Below, in pieces: positions 28,606-38,967 of a stretch of 64,000 bases of DNA. The stretch is from Closterium sp. Naga37s-1. Taxonomy: Eukaryota; Streptophyta; Zygnematophyceae; Desmidiales; Closteriaceae. Within the stretch, counting starts at the first letter, position 1, and each line of letters opens with the position of its first letter. A program made the translations under genes and the position numbers. Below the pieces are notes generated by a model that worked only from the letters and a program-made list of their open reading frames with translations, was not told the DNA's origin and ran no database searches. The DNA is taken from the NCBI GenBank assembly GCA_947471745.1, contig CANJKZ010000011.1, positions 1 to 64,000 on the forward strand. The letters run 5' to 3'.

Positions 28606-30617
28606 ATGGCTTCTCTCTGCATTCTCGCGTTCGTTCATGAGGGCCGACCGATCCAGTTTGACACGTGGCTCGACGACCTGCAGCTGTACCTACTGAGCGA
28701 CTCTAGGGACAACGTTTCGTTGTTTGACCACACGTCTGGCGCCGCTCTTGCCCCTCCCGCCATAGCTGACAGTGCGATTCGCTCACAGTGGCTTACTCGT
28801 GACGCTGCTGCTCGCTTAGCCATTCGCAACCACCTGCCGTTAGCCGAATGCGCTCACTTCGGACAGCACAGGACAGCACACGCACTGTACAACGTTGTAG
28901 TCGCCCATTACTCCTCGCCTGCCACTGCTGCTCTAGGCCGTCTTCTACTGCCCTACCTGTTTCCCGAGCTGTCCGCCTTTGCCACAGTAGAGGACCTGGT
29001 TTCCCACCTTCGCACTAGCGATGCTCGCTACCGCGCTGCCGTCCCACCTGAGTTCCTTGTCAGGAACCAGCCTCCGATGCTCATCACTCTCTACTTTATA
29101 GTCACCCGCCTCCCTGACTCTCTTCGCTCTGCCAGGGACCACTTTCTCTCACTTGACCCCATAGTCCTCACTGTTGACCTACTCGAGCAGCACCTCCTTG
29201 CAGTTGAGACTAGTGTAGTCCCTGTAGGTGCTGCTCGTGGCACTCCGCGCACGCCCTTCTTTGAGGAGTGCTCCCCTCCCCCCTTGCCCCCTCCTACGCC
29301 TCTGCTGCTGCTGTTGACGTCCCTGGTGCTGAGGACGTCGGGGCTGCTTCTGCTAGTGCGAAGCGCCGCAGCAGCAAGGGCAAGGGTGGCAGGGGTGGTG
29401 GCGGTGGCAGCGGGGGTGGTGGTGGGGGCAGCAGTGGAGGTGGTGGAGGCAGTGGAGGTGGTAATGGTAGTGGGAGTGGTGCCAGGAGTGGGGGCTTTGG
29501 TGGAGGCGGTGGTGGCAGCGGTGGGGGTGGCGGTAGTGGCGGCAGTGGGAGTGGTGGCAGTTGGGCTGGAGCTACTCAGCGTGGAGGCTGTGGCGGTGGC
29601 CAGAGGCAGCAGCAGCAGCGTCGGAGCGAGACCCCGTCGCCCCAGCAGCTTCGTGGGTGGTTTTCTCTGTGTGGGGCGTCTGGGGGTAGTGGTAGCTGCC
29701 CGTATGTCATTCGCACGGGTGACTGTGCTGGTCAGACATGTGGGAAGCCTCACACTCAATACCGCTGCTTCTCCGGCCTCGACGACGCTTCGCGCGCAGA
29801 GTTTGGTGACGAGGCCGAGTGCCCCCGCTGGGCAGAGCTGCTTAGGTCTGGAGTTGCTATCTTTGACCTAGACTATGATGCTATTCTTGCTGCTATGTAT
29901 GCTTTGTCTGTTAGTGCTAAGGGTGACTGTTACCTGTGTGTGCCGCCTGACCCAGGTATAGAGGCTGCTGCTCTAGGTGCTAGTGAGTCTGCTCTCCCTG
30001 GAACTGCGCCTGCTGAGGCCTTGCACACCTTTACACTTGCCTCAGGTGCTTCACGCTGTTTCTTTCGCGACAGCACCACCCTCTCTCCTCTCTCTGCACC
30101 TGTACCAATTAGAATGGCTGACCCCTCCGGGGACCCGGTCCTTGCCCGTTCCTCCACTGTTCTCCCGTGCCCGGCGGTTCCGTCCGGCTCACTGTCAGGT
30201 CTTCACCTCCCCTCGTTCTCTACGAACTTGGTGAGTACCGCTGCCCTCCAGGACGCGATGGTCACTACCACCACTCCTGGGGGTCAGCGTGTGTCGATCT
30301 GCACATGTACACAGACGGCCCGCCACCTGGCCACGTTCACTCGTCGGCCTGGGTCAAGTCTGTACACACTGGCTACTGAGCCTCCTCAGGTAGCTGCGTT
30401 TGCCCAGGTGTCCGTGTCAGGTCAGGTAGCACCCCCTTGCTCGTGTCGCCTCCTCTCGCACCAGACTCTCCTGTGGCACCACCGCCTTGGTCACCCCTCC
30501 CTGCCACGCCTTCGTGGCATGCACTCCCGCCTCCTTGTCTCTGGTCTTCCCAGGTCTCTGCCTCCCCTCCCTCCCTTGCCTGCCCCGCCCTGCATTCCTT
30601 GCATCGAGGGGCGGTAG
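28606..30617 (+). pseudogene. Copia B gag-protease and pre-integrase (frameshifted, ends in a stop)
   Basis: The start ATG at 28606 (MASLCILAFVHEGRPIQFD) opens a gag of about 230 residues (LFDHTSGAAL, LLPYLFPELSAFATVEDLVS, ITLYFIVTRLPDSLRSARDH). A frameshift in a C-rich run near 29275 moves the Gly/Ser-rich nucleic-acid-binding part and everything downstream to another frame. That part continues through a Cys/His-type segment (CPYVIRTGDCAGQTCGKPH), protease-like TLASGASRCFF (active D replaced by A; relatives have LDSGAS) and the zinc finger HHRLGHPS...CIPCIEGR, where a TAG at 30615 ends it. The likely product is non-functional. Confidence 0.8.
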
Positions 30618-32835
30618 CGCGCCGCTCCTCACCCCTCGTTTCCCCCGACGTCTGCTCCCCTGCAGACGCTCCACATGGACATGTGGGGCCCAGCCCGCGT
30701 CAATGGACAGGGCCGCGAGCGCTACTTTCTACTAGTGGTTGACGACTACACGCGGTACATCACGGTCTTCCCCTTGTGCAGCAAGGGGGAGGTCCCTGAT
30801 GTCTTGATCTCTTGGATCCGCGCAGTCCGTCTCCAGCTCCGCGAGCGGTTCCGCCAAGACCTTCCTGTCGTGCGTCTGCACTCTAACAGAGGTGGTGAGT
30901 TCTCCTCCGAATTCTTGCGGGACTTTTGTCGTGGGGAGGGCATTCTCCAGTCGTTCACGCTTCCGGACTCCCCTCAGCAAAATGGGATTGGTGAGCGCCG
31001 CATTGGCTTAGTCATGGAGGTCGCTCGTACCTCCATGATCCATGTGGCTGCTCCCCATTTTCTGTGGCCGTTTGCGGTCCGGTACGCTGCGCATCAGCTC
31101 AACCTCTAGCCCCTTATCTCCTTGCCGGAGACCTCGCCTACACTGCGTTGAACGGGGAAGGTTGGCGATGCGTCGGTGTTCCGGGACTGGGGTTCTCGTG
31201 CCTTTGTTCGCGATATGTCCGCGGAGAAGCTCTTCGCCTACGCTATCCCCTGCGTCTTCCTTGGCTTTTCCCCTGACACGCCTGGCTGGCAGTTTTACCA
31301 CCCCACCTCGCGCCGTGTCTTCCCCTCTCAGGACGTCACGTTTGACGAGTCGCTTCCCTTTTACTGGCTCTTCCCCTACCGCTCTGCCCCTCCCCCACCC
31401 CCGCCGCTCTTCCTCGCTCCATGTCCCCCTCCGATAGACCCCCTCCCCCCCCAGGGTCCTGCTCCCTTAGGTGTTTCTCAGGTAGACCCTCTCCCTGGTA
31501 CTCTGCCTGTCGAGGTAGCTGTCGACTCAGGTGCTGCTCAAGGTGCTGCGTCTGGGGGTGCGGAGCCTGGGGGTGCGGAGCCTGAGGGTGCGGAGCCTGG
31601 GGGTGCTGAGTCTGAGGGTGCCGGGTCTGGGGGTGCTGAGCCTAGGGGTGCGGAGCCTGGGGGTGCTGAGCCTGCTGGTGTGGAGTCTGGGGGTGCTGAG
31701 CCTGAGGGTATGGAGCCTGGGGGTGCTGAGTCTGGGGGTGCTGAGCCTCGGGGTACTGCTTCTTCTGGAGGTCCTGCGGGTGCTTCGCCACGATTGTCTC
31801 CCCGGCCGGAGCCTCTCTCCCCGCAGCAGCTGCGCGAGTGGTTTGCTCAGTGCACACGCCTTCGAAGTGGAGCTACCGGCGCTGGAGACTCTGCCGCTGG
31901 AGACACTGGAGTTACTGCTGGAGCTGGTGGTACCGGAGGTGCTGCAGCTGCTGGTCCTGGAGGTGCTCGTACCAGGGGTACTGGAGCTGCCGGGACTGGT
32001 AGTGTTGGGGGCGCCTGAGCTGGAGACCCTATGGAGCCTGGAGCTGCTGGGGTTGGAGGCACTGGAGCTGGAGGCACTGGCGCTGGTGGCGCTGGAGCTG
32101 GAGGAGCTGGAGCTGGAGGAGCTGGAGCTGTTGGCACTGGAGCTGGAAGCACTGGCGCGGGAGGCGCTGGAGCTGGAGGAGCTGGAGCTGTTGACCCTGG
32201 AGCTGGAGGTGCTGGAGCTGGGGGTGCTGTGTCTGGTGGTATTGGTGCTGGAGGCACTGTGCGGCCGTGACCGTACTTCGTTCCCCTGCTTCAGCAGGTT
32301 CTTGGTGTCCCGTCTTCTCCTGGCCTTACTCCTCCCTTACTGTGTCCACCGCTAGACCAGTCGCAGCCGCTGTTACAGCCAGCCTCCGCACTGCCAGCTC
32401 CTTCTCCTTACACTGAGCAAACCGGCAGTCTTACAGAGCGTCGTGAGCCTGCGTCTTGTCCTGCCTCCCCTGTTTGCACTGGTCGTCGCGTTCCTTGTCT
32501 GCGTCCTCCTACTCCCACGCTATGGCACTTCGTCCTTCCTCTGTTCCACTGCGTGTTCCTCTGCCGCCTCCTCTTGAGTCCTCTCTTCCTACCGTCCCTG
32601 ACCCTGAGTCTGACCGCGCTCGTGCTGCCAGTCCCACTGTCACTGACCCTTCTTTTGAGTCCACTGCTGCGCCTGCCCTCGTTTCTGAGCTGGTTGACTT
32701 TGCTGCTGCCTGTCGTCTAGACTACGCCACTGCTCCTGTTGCTGAGTCTGAGTCTGCCAGTCCTCCGTCCGTCGGGGGTGAGTGTGCTCTTGGCACGGAC
32801 GTCCTTGAGGACAGGCAGGAGGACTTTGAGTGTGC
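30618..32835 (+). pseudogene. Copia B integrase core and INT-RT linker (broken)
   Basis: After the stop, LHMDMWGPARV carries the first catalytic Asp. The second reads HSNRGGEF, so Asp is Asn; the Glu is present (QQNGIGERRIG). A stop at 31107 follows, then a frame from 31176 with FLGFSPDTPGWQFYHP. From 31530 to 32270 the linker is a coding minisatellite (Gly-Ala-Glu-Pro, then Gly-Ala-Gly repeats). The RT-proximal segment (VGGECALGTDVLEDRQ) ends about 32835 where B2 begins. Confidence 0.75.
31546..31760 (+). repeat. 15-bp coding minisatellite in copia B linker
   Basis: Units GGGGGTGCTGAGCCT with variants encode GGAEP/GGAES repeats. A second, different array of GGAGCTGGAGGAGCTG-type units follows at 31860-32265. 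Confidence 0.9.
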
Positions 32836-33195
32836 TCCCCCCCTGCTGACGCGGCCTCTGCTGACGCGGCCCGCCCCTCCTAGCGCGGCCCCTACTGGCG
32901 CGGCCCCTATTGGCGCGGCCCCTACTGGAGCGCCCCCCCCCCTGCTGTCGCCACCCCTACTGGCGCGGCCCCTGCTGTCACGGCCCGGCCCTGCACCCGC
33001 CCCTGGTAAGCACCCGCGCCGCCCTGCTGCGCCGCGCCGCCAGCTGCCGAGCCGCACCGCCCAGCCGAGCCGCGCCGCCCAGCCGAGCCGCGCTGCCCAC
33101 TGAGCCGCGTCGCTCTGCCGAGCCGCGCCGCCCTACCGAGCCGCACTGCCTTGCACTGCCCTACTGCCTCTGCTGCTACTGCTCCTACTACTGCT

Positions 33196-34857
33196 ATGGC
33201 TAGCCCTACTGTTCTCACCTTTGATGCTGAGGGGCGTGCAGTTGACTTTGACGTGTGGGTTGACGACTTGCAGCTCTTTCTTCAGTGTGACTCTAGAGAT
33301 GGGGTATCCCTTTTCGATCACACGTCCGGTGTCTCTAGTGCTCCTGCTGCCACTGCTGACAGTACGATTCGCTCGCAGTGGACCACTCGTGACACTGTTG
33401 CTCGTCTTGCTGTTCGTAGTCACCTGCCGCCTACTGAGCGCGCGCATTTTGGTCAGTACAAGACTGCTCAGTCTTTGTACAATGCTGTAGTTGCACGCTA
33501 CTCCTCCCCTGCCACTGCTGCCCTCAGCCGCCTCATACTGCCGTACCTTTTCCCTGACCTTGCCGCCTTTGCCACAGTCGCTAACCTAGTTGCTCACCTC
33601 CGCACTAGTGACGCCCGCTACCGCGCTGCCCTTCCCACTGAGTTCTGTGCCAAGAACCCCCCCCCCCATGTACATCGCCCTTTACTACCTAGTCACCCGC
33701 CTCCCTGACTCCCTTTCTTCAGTCAGGGACCACTTTCTCTCCCTTTGCCCCACCGAGCTCACTGTCGACCTGCTAGAGGAGCGCCTAGCTGCAGCTGAGA
33801 AGAGTATCTTAGCTGTAGGTGCTTCTCGCGGCGACCGTCGCACCCCTTTCTTTGAGGGGTGTTCCCCTGTCCCCCTTCTCCCCTCTGTCGCTTCTACTGC
33901 TGCTGTCGACCTCGTTGGCACTGAGGAGGTCGGCGCTGCGTCTGCCCCTAGTGGGAGACGCCGCAACAGCAAAGGCAAGGGGAGCAAGGGTGGTGGGGGG
34001 GACGGAGGGGGCGGCGGCGGAGGCGGTGGAGGAGGCGGAGGGGGTGGCGGTGGAGGTGGGGGTGGTGCCGGGAGTGGGGGCTTCAGTGGCGGCGGTGGCG
34101 GTGGTGGAAGCAGCGGCGGAGGTGGTGGAGGCAGCGGCAGCAGTGGTGGAGGCAGCAGCAGCGGTGGCGGAGGTGGCGGTGGCGGTGGCGGTGGTGCTGG
34201 TCGAGGTGCAGCCGCGCAGCGTGGAGGCTTTGGTGGTAGCCAGCGCCAGCAGCAGCCGCGTTCCCGTGAGACCCCGTCGGCCCAGCAGCTTCGTGAGTGG
34301 TACGCTGGGCGTGGGAGGTCTGGGGGTGCTGGTCCCTGCACTTACGTTCTTCGCACCGGCAGTCGTCGTGGGGAGACGTGCGGGCTGTCACAGACTGAGC
34401 AGCGCTGCTTCGGTCGCCTGACTGACGCCTGGCGTGACCAGTTTCCTGACGCTGTTGAGCTTCCTCGCTGGGGTGATCTGCTTAGGCAGAATGTTGCTAT
34501 CTTTGATCTTGATTTCGATGCTATCCTTGTTGCCATGTATGCTTTGACTGATAGTGCTGAGGGTGACTGTTACCTGAGTGCCCCGCCCGACCCGGGCATT
34601 GCGGCTGCTGCTCTAGGTGCTAGTGCGTCTGCTGCTCCAGGTACTGGTGAGTCTGCTGCTCCAGGTGCTGGTGAGTCTACTCTCTCTGGTACTGCACCTA
34701 CTGAGTCCTTGCACACTTTCACACTTGACTCTGGTGCTTCGCGCTCTTTCTACAGAGACAGCACCACGCTCACGCCGCTCAGTCGGCCTGTAGCAGTCTC
34801 CCTTGCTGACCCCTCTGGGGGCCCAGTCCTTGCGCACTCTTCCACGGTTCTACCGTG
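33196..34857 (+). pseudogene. Copia B2 gag-protease (one-base frameshift in a C run)
   Basis: The gag ATG at 33196 (MASPTVLTFDAEGRAVDFD) reads LFDHTSGVSSAP, LILPYLFPDLAAFATVANL, and stops by frameshift at a run of 11 C (33657-33667); element C has 10 C at this point and stays open. The downstream frame contains YIALYYLVTRLPDSLSSVRD, a very long Gly/Ser tract (34000-34200), and the protease LDSGASRSFYRDSTTL. At about 34858 it jumps from LPCPA straight into the Gly-Ala linker, so the integrase is deleted. Confidence 0.8.
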
Positions 34858-35086
34858 TCCTGCGGCTGCTGGAGGTGCTGCTGGTGCTGCTGGAGGTGCT
34901 GCTGGTGCTGGAGCTGCTGGAGGTGCTGCTGGTGCTGGAGCTGCTGGAGGTACTGCTGGTGCTGGAGCTGCTGGAGGTGCTGCTGGTGCTGGAGCTGCTG
35001 GTGGTGCTGCTGGAGGTGCTACTGGTGCTGGAGCTGCTGGAGGAGGTACTGGTGCTGTCTCTGCTGTTTCTGGAGGCGCTGCGTAG
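34858..35086 (+). repeat. GGTGCTGCTGGTGCTGGAGC minisatellite in B2
   Basis: Regular 15/30-bp units encode Gly-Ala-Gly-Ala-Ala-Gly. It is the fusion point of the protease remnant with the pre-RT linker. Confidence 0.9.
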
Positions 35087-37370
35087 CCGCGGCCGTACTA
35101 CGTTCCGCTCCTTCAACAGGTTCTTGGTCTACCGCCTTCTCCTGGTCCTACTCCTCCGTTACTGAGTCCACCGCCTGTCCAGTCACAGTCGCCGTTACGG
35201 CCGTCCTCTCCACTGCCTGGTCCTTCTCCTTACTCTGGACCGACTAGAGGTCTTACGGAGCGTCGTGAGCCTGAGTCACGTCCTGTGTCGCCTGTGTCTC
35301 GTGCTGCGTCGCCTGTCCGCACTGCTCGCGCTGGTCGTGATTTGCGTCCGCGTCCTCCTCTTGTCCCTGGCACTCACTCTATGACACTGCGTCCTTCCAC
35401 TGCTCCACAGCGTGTCCCTCTGCCATCTCCTCCTGCGTCCTCTCTTCCTGACGGTCCGGACCCGGAGTCTGACTCCCTTCGTGCTGCTATTCCTACTGTC
35501 ATGTGCTTCCTGGCCACTGCTGTCACTGACCCTCTGTTTGAGTCCTCTGCTGCGTCTGCTCTCGTTGCTGAGCTTTTGACTTTGCTGCAGCTGTCGCCTA
35601 AACTACGCCACTAGTCTTGTAACTGAGTCTGCGTCTGCGTCTGTCTGTCCTCCGTCCGTCGGGGGTGAGTGTGCTCTTGGCACGGACGTTCTTGAGGACA
35701 GACAGGAGGAGTTTGAGTGCTTTGCCGCTGCTGTACCTCATCTCGTGTCCATGCTGCTTGCCCCTGATGGAGACCCAGATGCACCAGACATCCCGACCCC
35801 GCGCTCTTATGTAGAGGCGATAGAGGGTCCCTACTCCTCTCAGTGGCAGGCAGCCATGGACGCCGAGATGGCTTCCTGGAAGTCCACATGCACCTACGTC
35901 GACGAGGTTCCCCCACCTGGGGCGAACATCGTAAGTGGCATGTGGATCTTCAGGGTGAAGCGACCGCCGGGTTCTCCGCCTGTCTTCAAGGCGCGTTACG
36001 TTGCACGTGGCTTCAGTCAGCGACAGGGAGTTGAATTCTTCCAGACCTTCTCCCCTACCCCGAAGACGACCACTCTTCGGGTACTGCTGCACGTAGCTGC
36101 TCAGCGTGACTACGAGCTCGACTCGCTTGACTTCAGCACAGCCTTCCTACAGGGCCGCCTGCACGAGGAGATCTGGCTGCGCCGCCCACCTGGCTTCACT
36201 GGGTCGTTTCCTGCTGGTACCCAGTGGAGCCTCCGCCGGCCAGTCTACGGTCTCCGCCAGGCACCCCGTGAGTGGCACGACACACTGAGGACCACTCTTG
36301 CTACTCTTGGTTTTGCTCCTTCCACTGCTGACCCTTTTCTGTTTCTACGCACTGACACCACTCTGCCGCCATTCTACGTTCTCGTGTACGTAGACGACCT
36401 TGTCTTTGCTACTGCTGACACTGAGGCACTCGCCCACATGAAGTCCGAGCTACAGAAGAGACACACGTGCACAGACCTGGGGGAGCTGACAAGCTATCTT
36501 GGCTTGCGGATCACCCGGGACAGAGCACAGCGCACCATTACCTTGACTCAGTCACACATGGTGCAGCAGGTCCTTCAGCGCTTCGGCTTCACGTACTCCT
36601 CGCCACAGTCCACTCCTCTGCCTATCGGTCACTCGCTCTCAGCTCCACCTTCGGACGAGTCCGTAGAGCCGAGTGGCCCGTATCCAGAGCTTGTGGGCTG
36701 CCTCATGTACCTGATGACTTGCACACGACCTGATCTCACATACCCTCTCAGCCTTCTGGCTCGCTACGTGGCTCCCGGTAGGCACCGAAAGGTGCACTGG
36801 GATGCTGCGAAGAGGGTGTTGCGCTAATTGTGCAGTACATCGAGCATGGGGCTCGTGCTTGGAGGACGGGCTCGAGTTGTCCTCACTGGTCACGCTGACG
36901 CCTCCTGGGTTGACGACTTGGCTACGCAGCGGTCGTCACAGGGCTACACCTTCAGTCTTGGCTCCGGTTATGTCTCTTGGCGGTCTACCCGCTCTTCTTC
37001 TGTTCTCAGCTCCAGTTGTGAGGCTGAGATCTACGCTGGGGCCATGGCTGCACAGGAGCTACGCTGGCTCACCTACCTGCTGACCGACTTGGGAGAGGCG
37101 CCTCGTTCTCCTCCAGTTCTGTACGTCGACAACAAGGCCATGCTGGCCTTGTGTCAGGAGCACAGACTGGAGCAAAGAACGAAGCACATTGCTCTGCGCT
37201 ACTTCCTTGCTCGAGAGTTGCAGCAGCTTGGCCAGCTTCGTCTTGCTTACGTGGCCTCACAGGCCAACACTGCTGATGTTTTCACCAAGGCACTTCAGCC
37301 TTGTGATCATCAGCGTTTCTGTACTGTTCTAGGCCTTGTACCTACTGTGCCTCACTTGCTTACTTCTTAA
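35087..37370 (+). pseudogene. Copia B2 RT-RNase H (nearly open, one stop between the two domains)
   Basis: From 35745 a 360-residue frame holds the copia RT: SQWQAAMDAEMASWKS, GMWIFRVKRPPGSPP, LDFSTAFLQGRLHEEIW, the catalytic VLVYVDDLVFATAD and SYLGLRITRDRAQRTIT. A TAA at about 36825 separates it from RNase H at 36828-37370 (GHADASWVDDLATQRSSQGY, SCEAEIYAGAMAAQELRW, LYVDNKAMLALCQEHR, ANTADVFTKALQPCDHQRF), which ends HLLTS-stop. The region 35087-35740 is the diverged Pro/Ser-rich linker with stops. Confidence 0.85.
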
Positions 37371-37598
37371 CTCTGCTTGTACTGTACTTTATATACATAT
37401 ACCTGCATGCTTACACTTGCTAGGTTGTGTTCACTGTATTGTTTGCTTTCCTTTGTATAACTCTGCATGTGAACTGGCCTTGTGGCCCTTTGCTTGTGCT
37501 CAGACTGCGTGGTGACTTTGTGATCCACCCTGAGCTTGCTTTGCCTTCTTGACTGGTCTTGTGACCTCTTGTTCTCCCCCACTTTGCCTATGGGGGTG

Positions 37599-37732
37599 TG
37601 TCAAACTTATATATGCTATAGTTTGTTTAGGCTGTAGTGGGGTAGTTCTTATAGGGTACAACACTTTTAGGTTTCCTATTTTGTATCCACCTGCTTCCTA
37701 GTTCATCAATTCCATTCTCTCAGATTCTAACA
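37599..37732 (+). repeat. 3' LTR of copia B2 (134 bp)
   Basis: TGTCAAACTTATATATGCTA ... GATTCTAACA, preceded by the purine-rich GCCTATGGGGGTG tract. It is very similar to the element C LTR. Confidence 0.85.
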
Positions 37733-38967
37733 CCTGGAAGTCCACAGGCACCTACGTCGACGCAGTTCTCCCATCTCAGGCGAACACTGTCGATGGCATG
37801 TGGATTTTCAGGGTGAAGTGGCCGCCGGGTTCTCCGCCTGCCTTCAAGGCGCGTTACGTTGCTAGAGGCTTCACTCAGTGACAGGGGGTCGACTACTTCC
37901 AGACCTTCTCCCCCACCCCAAAGATGACTACTCTTCGGGTGTTTGTTGCACGTTGCTGCTCAGCGTGACTACGACTTACACTATTTGGATTCAGTACAGC
38001 TTTCTTGCAGGGCAGCCTGCACGAGGAGATCTGGCTGCGCCGCCCACTTGGCTTCACTGGGTTGTTTCTTGCAGGTACCCAGTGGAGCCTCCGGCGGCCA
38101 GTCTAAGGTCTCCGCCAGGTGCCTCGCGAGTGGCACGACACAATGAGGACTACACTTGCGGCTATGGGTTTTACTCCTTCTACTGCTGACCCGTCACTGT
38201 TTCTACGCACCGACACGTCGCTGCCGCCGTTCTACGTCCTCGTGTACGTCGACGACCTGGTCTTTGCCACTGCTGACACTGAGGCGCTGACCCTTGTGAA
38301 GTCGGAGCTGCAGAAGAGACACACTTGTTCTGACCTGGGTGAGCTGCGCAGCTATCTTGGCTTGCAGATCACCCGGGACAGAGCACGGTGCACCATCACA
38401 ATGACTCAGTCACACATGGTGCACCAGGTCCTTCAGTGCTTCGGCTTCACGTTCTCCTCGCCACAGCCCACTCCTCTATCTACCGGCCACTCGCTCTCAG
38501 CTCCACCTTCGAACGAGTCCGTAGAGCCCAGTGGTCCGTACCCAGAGCTTGTGGGTTGCCTCATGTACCTGATGACGTGCAGACGACCTGACCTCGCGTA
38601 CCCTCTCAGCCTCCTGGCTCGCTACGTGGCTCCCGGTAGGCACCGAAAGGTGCACTGGGATGCTGCAAAGAGGGTACTGCGTAACTTGTGCAGTACGTCG
38701 TGCATGGGGCTCGTGCTTGGAGGACGGGGTCCAGTTGTCCTCACTGGTCACGCAGACGCTTCTTGGGTTGACGACTTAGCTACGCAGCGGTCGTCACAGG
38801 GTTACACCTTCAGCCTCGGTTCCTGCTCTATTTCCTGGCGGTCTACCCGCTCGTCTTCAGTTCTCAGCTCCAGTTGTGAGGCTGAGATCTACGCCGGGGC
38901 CATGGCTGCACAGGAGCTACGCTGGCTCACCTACCTGCTGACTGACTTGGGTGAGCATCCTCGTTCG
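37733..38967 (+). pseudogene. Copia B RT-RNase H, middle part
   Basis: Resumes B's RT with WKSTGTYVDAVLP, followed by several stops up to 38107 (for example in GGFTQ-stop-QGVDYF). It is then open from 38119 (VPREWHDTMRTTLAAMGF, VYVDDLVFATADTEAL, YLGLQITRDRARCTIT) into RNase H (GHADASWVDDLATQRSSQGY). It stops abruptly at LLTDLGEHPR where the Tc1/mariner segment begins; about 90 bp of RNase H are missing at the joint. Confidence 0.8.

Larger units (their letters stand above)
32836..37732 (+). mobile_element. Copia B2, 5'-truncated, inside the RT of copia B
   Basis: Copia B's pol stops at about 32835 and B-type RT resumes at 37733 with CCTGGAAGTCCACAGGCACC. In between lie a leader (no 5' LTR), gag, protease, a deletion, linker, RT and RNase H, and a complete 3' LTR (37599-37732). 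About 60 residues of B's RT N-terminus and B2's 5' LTR are missing, consistent with an insertion followed by a deletion at its left side. The LTR is of the same subfamily as element C. Confidence 0.7.

Noticed and set aside
33000-33012. CTGGTAAGC conserved in leaders of B2 and C (also 41890) as a splice donor of a leader intron
   Set aside because: Attractive, but no matching acceptor with a polypyrimidine tract is clear before gag, so it is not annotated.
37094-37106. GAGGCGCCTC resembling the linker palindrome core
   Set aside because: It lies in copia RNase H coding sequence conserved in element C, lacks the TTTT/AAAA arms and has no flanking duplication.
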